DNA of 64,000 nt from Icerya purchasi (taxonomy: Eukaryota > Arthropoda > Insecta > Hemiptera > Monophlebidae): assembly GCA_039619475.1 (NCBI GenBank), contig CM077116.1, forward strand, positions 248,877,440 through 248,941,439. The letters are read 5' to 3'. Shown here one piece after another: positions 60,051 to 64,000 of this stretch (positions are counted from its first letter, which is position 1; the number at the start of each line of letters is the position of its first letter). Under the pieces are notes generated by a model. The model was not told where the DNA came from, did no database searches, and worked only from the letters and a program-made list of their open reading frames with translations. Both the position numbers and the translations under genes were made by a program.

Positions 60051-60791
60051 GTAAGTTCACTTATCGGATGGGTTATTTGTATTCGAACATTTTTTAATCT
60101 GTACTTTTCTTCGACAACATGTTTTTTTTTTCTTATGGGGAGGTGTACATTTTCGGAGAGATCCGTTTATTACACGTAAACCACTGATAAGCAAGCCTAT
60201 AGCTTTTTCTGACTCTGGTTTATTATAAATTTATGAACTTGTAATAATAATTCAGCAATCTCTATAGCGTAAGAAAAAAATGTCTAACGGTTTGGCAAAA
60301 TTTGTTTACACATGTATAATGAACGCTACCGCGCATATTCCGAAAAAGTAACAGTTCTTATACGAGTAATCAAAACATCTTATTTGCGTTCCAGGCGTCT
60401 CACGCTAAACTATTAAATGCGGACTTTTATGCGCTCCCGATTTCTTTAATTTTGTTGGTGTTGGAGACTTCAAAGCACAGTGCAATTATTTTAATACTGG
60501 CACTTCCGCTTTGACTTATTATTTAGTAGTTTCATACGCGTAACATTGTCTCATTAATAATTTTGCACGCATTTCATCTTACATTTGTTGAACAACAGAA
60601 TCGAATCAGTTCGCAAAATACAGTGGCGAAGCACTGCGCCCGGCAACATGTGCGCCAATGCAGACGTCTATGTAGTGAAAACAAACGACTGCAATTAGTC
60701 TAGATTGTAGTTCAGTGTCGCATTTAAAGCTACCATGAGCATTGGTCTCTATAATCGCACTATGAAATAGTACAAATAGGTATAATATACA
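60051..60791. other. Intron after exon 10, nothing recognised
   Basis: It follows the strong GTAAGT donor. No acceptor with a phase-compatible open frame was found up to the window end. Confidence 0.45.
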
Positions 60792-61572
60792 CAGGGTGTT
60801 CTGAAACTAATTCAGGAAATTTGTATTACACTATAAAGCTCGTCAAAATGATCAAAAAAATCCTGCGGGAAAAATCATTTCGGCGAACAATTAATTACTT
60901 ATAATTAATTTAATTAATTCATTCTAATAAAAAAATAAATATTTTTTTTTACGATTCAACGTGTTTTGAAATAAAAATTAAGTATTGAAAAGAAGTAAAA
61001 TATGTATTAAATGTAATCTCGTAAGTGTATATAGTCACCTAAGCAAAAATTCAATTCAATTCGTCGTATTTTTTTCAAATCAGCGATATATGCATTTTAT
61101 CACAACGTAGCCTCAGTGTTCATTTATGTTTTTCTTTGCTGTTTTGTTAACACACGAAACAAAATACAATCATCGCTTTCAGACTGCACACAGCGGATTG
61201 TCGCAGCATTTGACGACATCCGGCGAACACCGGAACTTCGTAAATAACGTTACGCGAAGAGTTGGGTTGGTGGTACAGCAAAATGGTCAACATATTGAGC
61301 ACTTAGGCCATTAGCAAATCATTGTTGACTATACACTGAAGCTACATTTAATACGTGTATTTTACTTCTTTTCAATATTTATTATATTTTTATTTTACAA
61401 AATATTAATTTATAAAAAAAAAAATATTTTTTTATTTAAATTAAATAAATAAATTATAACTAATTAATTGTTTGCCCAAATGATTTTTCCCTCACAGGAC
61501 TTAATTTTTTGTTCATTTTGACCAGCTTTATAGCATAAAACAAATTTCCTAAATTAGTTTCAGAACACCTTG
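60792..61572. mobile_element. Long-TIR DNA transposon with transposase C-terminus remnant
   Basis: The left end CAGGGTGTTCTGAAACTAAT is mirrored at the right end by the complement of CAAGGTGTTCTGAAACTAAT. Homology between the arms continues inward for about 250 bp, sharing GCTATAAAGC-like, ATCATTT..GCAATTAATTA-like and TATTGAAAAGAAGTAAAAT blocks. The core encodes, at 61126-61314 (+), HSGLSQHLTTSGEHRNFVN, then RRVGLVVQQNGQHIEHLGH. The NGQHIEHL ending is the typical C-terminus of Tc1/mariner/IS630-like transposases (G.H.EHL). The DDE domain is missing, so the copy is non-autonomous. Confidence 0.8.
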
Positions 61573-61588
61573 CATTTATGCATGTATA

Positions 61589-61612
61589 TACCTATATATA
61601 TATATATATATA
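61589..61612. repeat. (TA)n microsatellite
   Basis: A TA dinucleotide run just outside the right end of the TIR transposon. Confidence 0.85.
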
Positions 61613-61733
61613 TGTATACTAGACAAAATATCCGGCTTTGACTGGGAAAGAAGTATATTTGTCTATATAAGATAATATAAATAATAATTTTTTATTATTT
61701 AAATATTATGAAAATGCCAAAAATAAATAGTAC

Positions 61734-61860
61734 AGAAAAATTTTACGAACTATTAAAAACCACTGACACGTTTCGGAGTTAAACGAGCTTTTTATTTCAT
61801 GGAGTTCGTTTGACTTCGAAACATGTCAGTGTTTTTCAATAATCAGTAAAATTTTTCGTG
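61734..61860. mobile_element. Small inverted-repeat (foldback) element
   Basis: The left arm 61734-61788 (TTTTACGAACTATTAAAAAC, then CACTGACACGTTTCGGAGTT) is complementary to the right arm 61803-61860 (GTTCGTTTGACTTCGAAACA, then TGTCAGTGTTTTTCAATAAT). The loop is about 14 bp. Diverged arms suggest an old MITE. Confidence 0.65.
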
Positions 61861-62039
61861 ATTTGAACAATATAGGAGTGATTTTCAGAAATGAGTAATT
61901 ATAATCATATAAACCTAATAGTCGGTATAACGCTAAATATCTTAATAGATATTTTAAGAGTACATTTTTTTGGATACGGAAGCACGAAATAAATTTTAAA
62001 AAATCATTTTTTCTATAATAAATTCTGAAACATTTATTC

Positions 62040-62352
62040 CATTTGACTGATTTGGAATATACATTTTCGTTTCTTTTTTTTGTTTTTTTTTTTTTTTTGT
62101 GCAAAAATACATCAATTTTCGAACTGTCACGCATTATCGTGGACACGCAACATAAAACTGATTATCTGAAAAGTATGGGTTACTAAGATTCAGTCCGCAC
62201 ACTTGAAACGATTCACCTGGCGCGCCTTGTTGATTGTACCTGAAAAAGCAAAACGAACGAGGAAATTGCAATCGCTTCAATTCGATTACCATGTCGGTGA
62301 GGATAATAGGAATGCATGGTGTGACCGAGATCTTCTTATTTTGATTTGCCAT
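62040..62352 (-). mobile_element. Helitron Pif1-like helicase C-terminal remnant
   Basis: The - strand frame 62352-62134 reads IPIILTDMVIELKRLQFPRS, then GESFQVCGLNLSNPYFSDNQ and FYVACPR. This is the conserved end of Helitron helicases (IP..P.D....FKR.QFP, KAQGQS..VCG.NL..P.FSHGQLYVACSRV), covering helicase motifs V-VI. The Walker-type motifs lie upstream and are absent. A frameshifted continuation (SSKIDVFLHKK, then ENVYSKSV) parallels the usual KN.F..APEGKTKNVVY tail. It is a pseudogene fragment. Confidence 0.75.
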
Positions 62353-62359
62353 TGAGAAT

Positions 62360-64000
62360 TATTGCTTTGATAACATTTTACGTTAGTTTCTTCACAGCAA
62401 GTCTAGCTATATTGCACAATCGAGGTGCATTAACCGCTTCGACCCAGCTGCACTATGGCCACCATTCGTATAAAGTAGCCCGAAATGAAAGCAACATGAA
62501 ATACTAAGAAAATAAAAAACTGAAGGATTTGATTACGAATACATGCTAATATGGTGATATGACAAGGGTAAGAATTTAACCGTAATAAAGAATAACGGAG
62601 AGTGAGGAGAAAGCGAGAATGGAGGGCGCACAGTGCGAAGTGGGAATAGCAAGAGACAGTTGTTCTGAATAGAGAATTCACCTTGCGTCAGAAAGAGAGC
62701 TACATATGTAAGAAACCTGATCAGACTTTCGGCAGTGCTGTTTTAGCACAGAAGACAAAAAAGGGGAAGCAATAACGGAGAAACAGCAAAGGGAAACAGG
62801 AAGACGACTATGACCAAAATAATGGCAATTTGAAAGTGAGGAAATTATAATGCGACAGAGACCTGAAAGTTTGAAAAATAAGAATGTGATAGCGGATAAG
62901 ATTGAATATAGATAAAACAAACGAGGATTTACGAAAAAATAGCTACGGAAAGATTTCCAATTCCGAGTTGATTATTTTTGACTATGTTTAGCAACTCGTG
63001 GGAAGGAAATTGCCTGATAGGATGCTCAGAAAGCTGTAGCCGAACGAGCAAGACCGTCCGCTTTCTTATCACTTATGATGCCCGCATGACTGGTACCGAA
63101 AGCAAGTTAATGTGCAAAGAATACGAGCGGGAGAGGACAGAAATTCAAAATTGAATCTATAGAATAACAGGATCTGGAAAAGGATAAATGTACGGAAAGG
63201 AAATACAGTTAAGGACGCTTTTGAAGTCAAATACGAGGACAAAGTAGCAGATTAGAAGGATGAATGTTGTCCGAAAAATTAAAGTGGAAGTTGTCAAAAT
63301 AAATAGCAAAAGGAACAAATTTGATTATGCCAGCTGAGGCTCAACAAAGAATGGGAGTTTTATTGAAGGTAAAACGGTAATCTTATAATAGGGAAGAGTA
63401 AAAATGCGAAAGTTTATTTTAAGAGATAGAAAAACGCTTAATGGGGAAACAATAAGTAATATAGGATCTACAAACAGAGAGAGTAGGGTCATTCGACTCA
63501 GCAAGGATTGCAGGAATAGGACTGCACTTGCGATCCCAAGATATAGGCGAAGAGCTGCATTCTGGACTATATCTAATCCAAAAGGAGCAAGTGTGGTACA
63601 TTTCCGTAGAGGTGTAACTACCGTAACCAAATTTAAAGCAAATCATAAACTTATAGAGCATCAGGAGGATCACAAAATCACCGCCCCAATAAGAAGAAGA
63701 CGAAGCCTTTAGGATATTTAGGCGTCTTAGACTATATGAATAGAGAAAATTGATGTGTTCTGAGAAGGATAATCGGCTGTTGAGGTCGATTCCTAAGTAC
63801 CGAAAAAACATAACAAAAAGCAACGGCACTGTTTTTGATTGATAGTGTACTGTAGGAATGATAAGCGAAAATAGTTCATGAGGATTTCATAGAAATAATT
63901 AAAAGATAAACCTCTGGTAAACAACTCTCGAGTGGAGATAAGGAATCGTACAATTCGTGGCCAGCTTCTGGAATATCAGAACGATCGAGTAAAACATGAT
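62360..64000 (-). mobile_element. RNase H-type LINE, RT thumb to C-terminus, runs off the window end
   Basis: On the - strand from the window end: RT thumb RYLGIDLNSRLSFSEHI and LRRLNILKASSSSYWGGD (63829-63419), then in a shifted frame DIVQNAALRLYLGIASAV (63630-63325). Next comes the RNase H C-terminal motif SHAGIISDKKADGLARS (about 63091-63029). The last block is FGHSRLPVSLCCFSVIAS with its tail in frame 62920-62678. Frame 62681-62430 covers the C-terminal hydrophobic part. There are several frameshifts. It is the most complete RNase H LINE copy here, and the RT palm would lie just beyond 64,000. Confidence 0.8.

Noticed and set aside
43500..60660. Shared GTGGCGAARCACTGCGC string at 43.5 and 60.6 kb
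   Set aside because: The match does not extend beyond about 17 bases by eye, so a repeat family cannot be claimed.
62425..62480. tRNA-like string (GGTCGAAGCGGTTAATGCACC) on the - strand
   Set aside because: It lies within the LINE C-terminal region, the acceptor stem cannot be paired, and the B-box is not convincing.

Overview
The window is AT-rich eukaryotic DNA from a complex genome, most likely an insect. It has long introns, abundant poly(A/T) and TA tracts, and 5'-truncated jockey-type and RNase H-bearing LINEs together with other mobile-element remnants. CpG does not look strongly depleted, which would fit for example a hymenopteran, but I cannot place the species. There are no prokaryotic operons, rRNA genes, intact tRNA genes or CRISPR arrays. 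Most short open frames are chance frames or decayed transposon pieces.

The main finding is a host protein-coding gene on the + strand, scattered over 49 kb. Ten short exons between 11,056 and 60,050 each have AG/GT borders, and their codon phases join without a break: 11056-11115, 30182-30294, 30396-30500, 30608-30691, 38435-38541, 49916-50020, 52215-52281, 54138-54220, 58230-58395 and 59619-60050. They give at least 440 residues in one frame. The first and last exons end mid-codon, so the protein continues beyond what I can see on both sides. I do not recognise the family. The protein is polar and acidic, has helical stretches in the middle, and ends in a long exon with an Asp/Glu run followed by a hydrophobic/proline segment and a second acidic serine-rich patch.

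Layout. 1-11,055 is flanking or 5' intron DNA with a LINE tail, SINE-like pieces and a cluster of inverted-repeat elements (7.7-8.9 kb). 11-30 kb is a 19-kb intron holding LINE remnants in both orientations: two jockey copies on the - strand, an RTE-like piece, and several RNase H-type LINE 3' ends. It also holds two fields of diverged tandem repeats with a period of about 150 bp. 30-60 kb carries exons 2-10, with introns hosting more LINE ends, a TTAA-bordered MITE and two further copies of a TA-flanked hairpin repeat. 60-64 kb lies after the last exon I can see. It holds a long-TIR DNA transposon with a transposase C-terminus remnant, a hairpin element, a Helitron helicase remnant, and an RNase H-bearing LINE that runs off the window end.

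All family calls were made by eye from motifs and no search was run. Boundaries of decayed elements are approximate.
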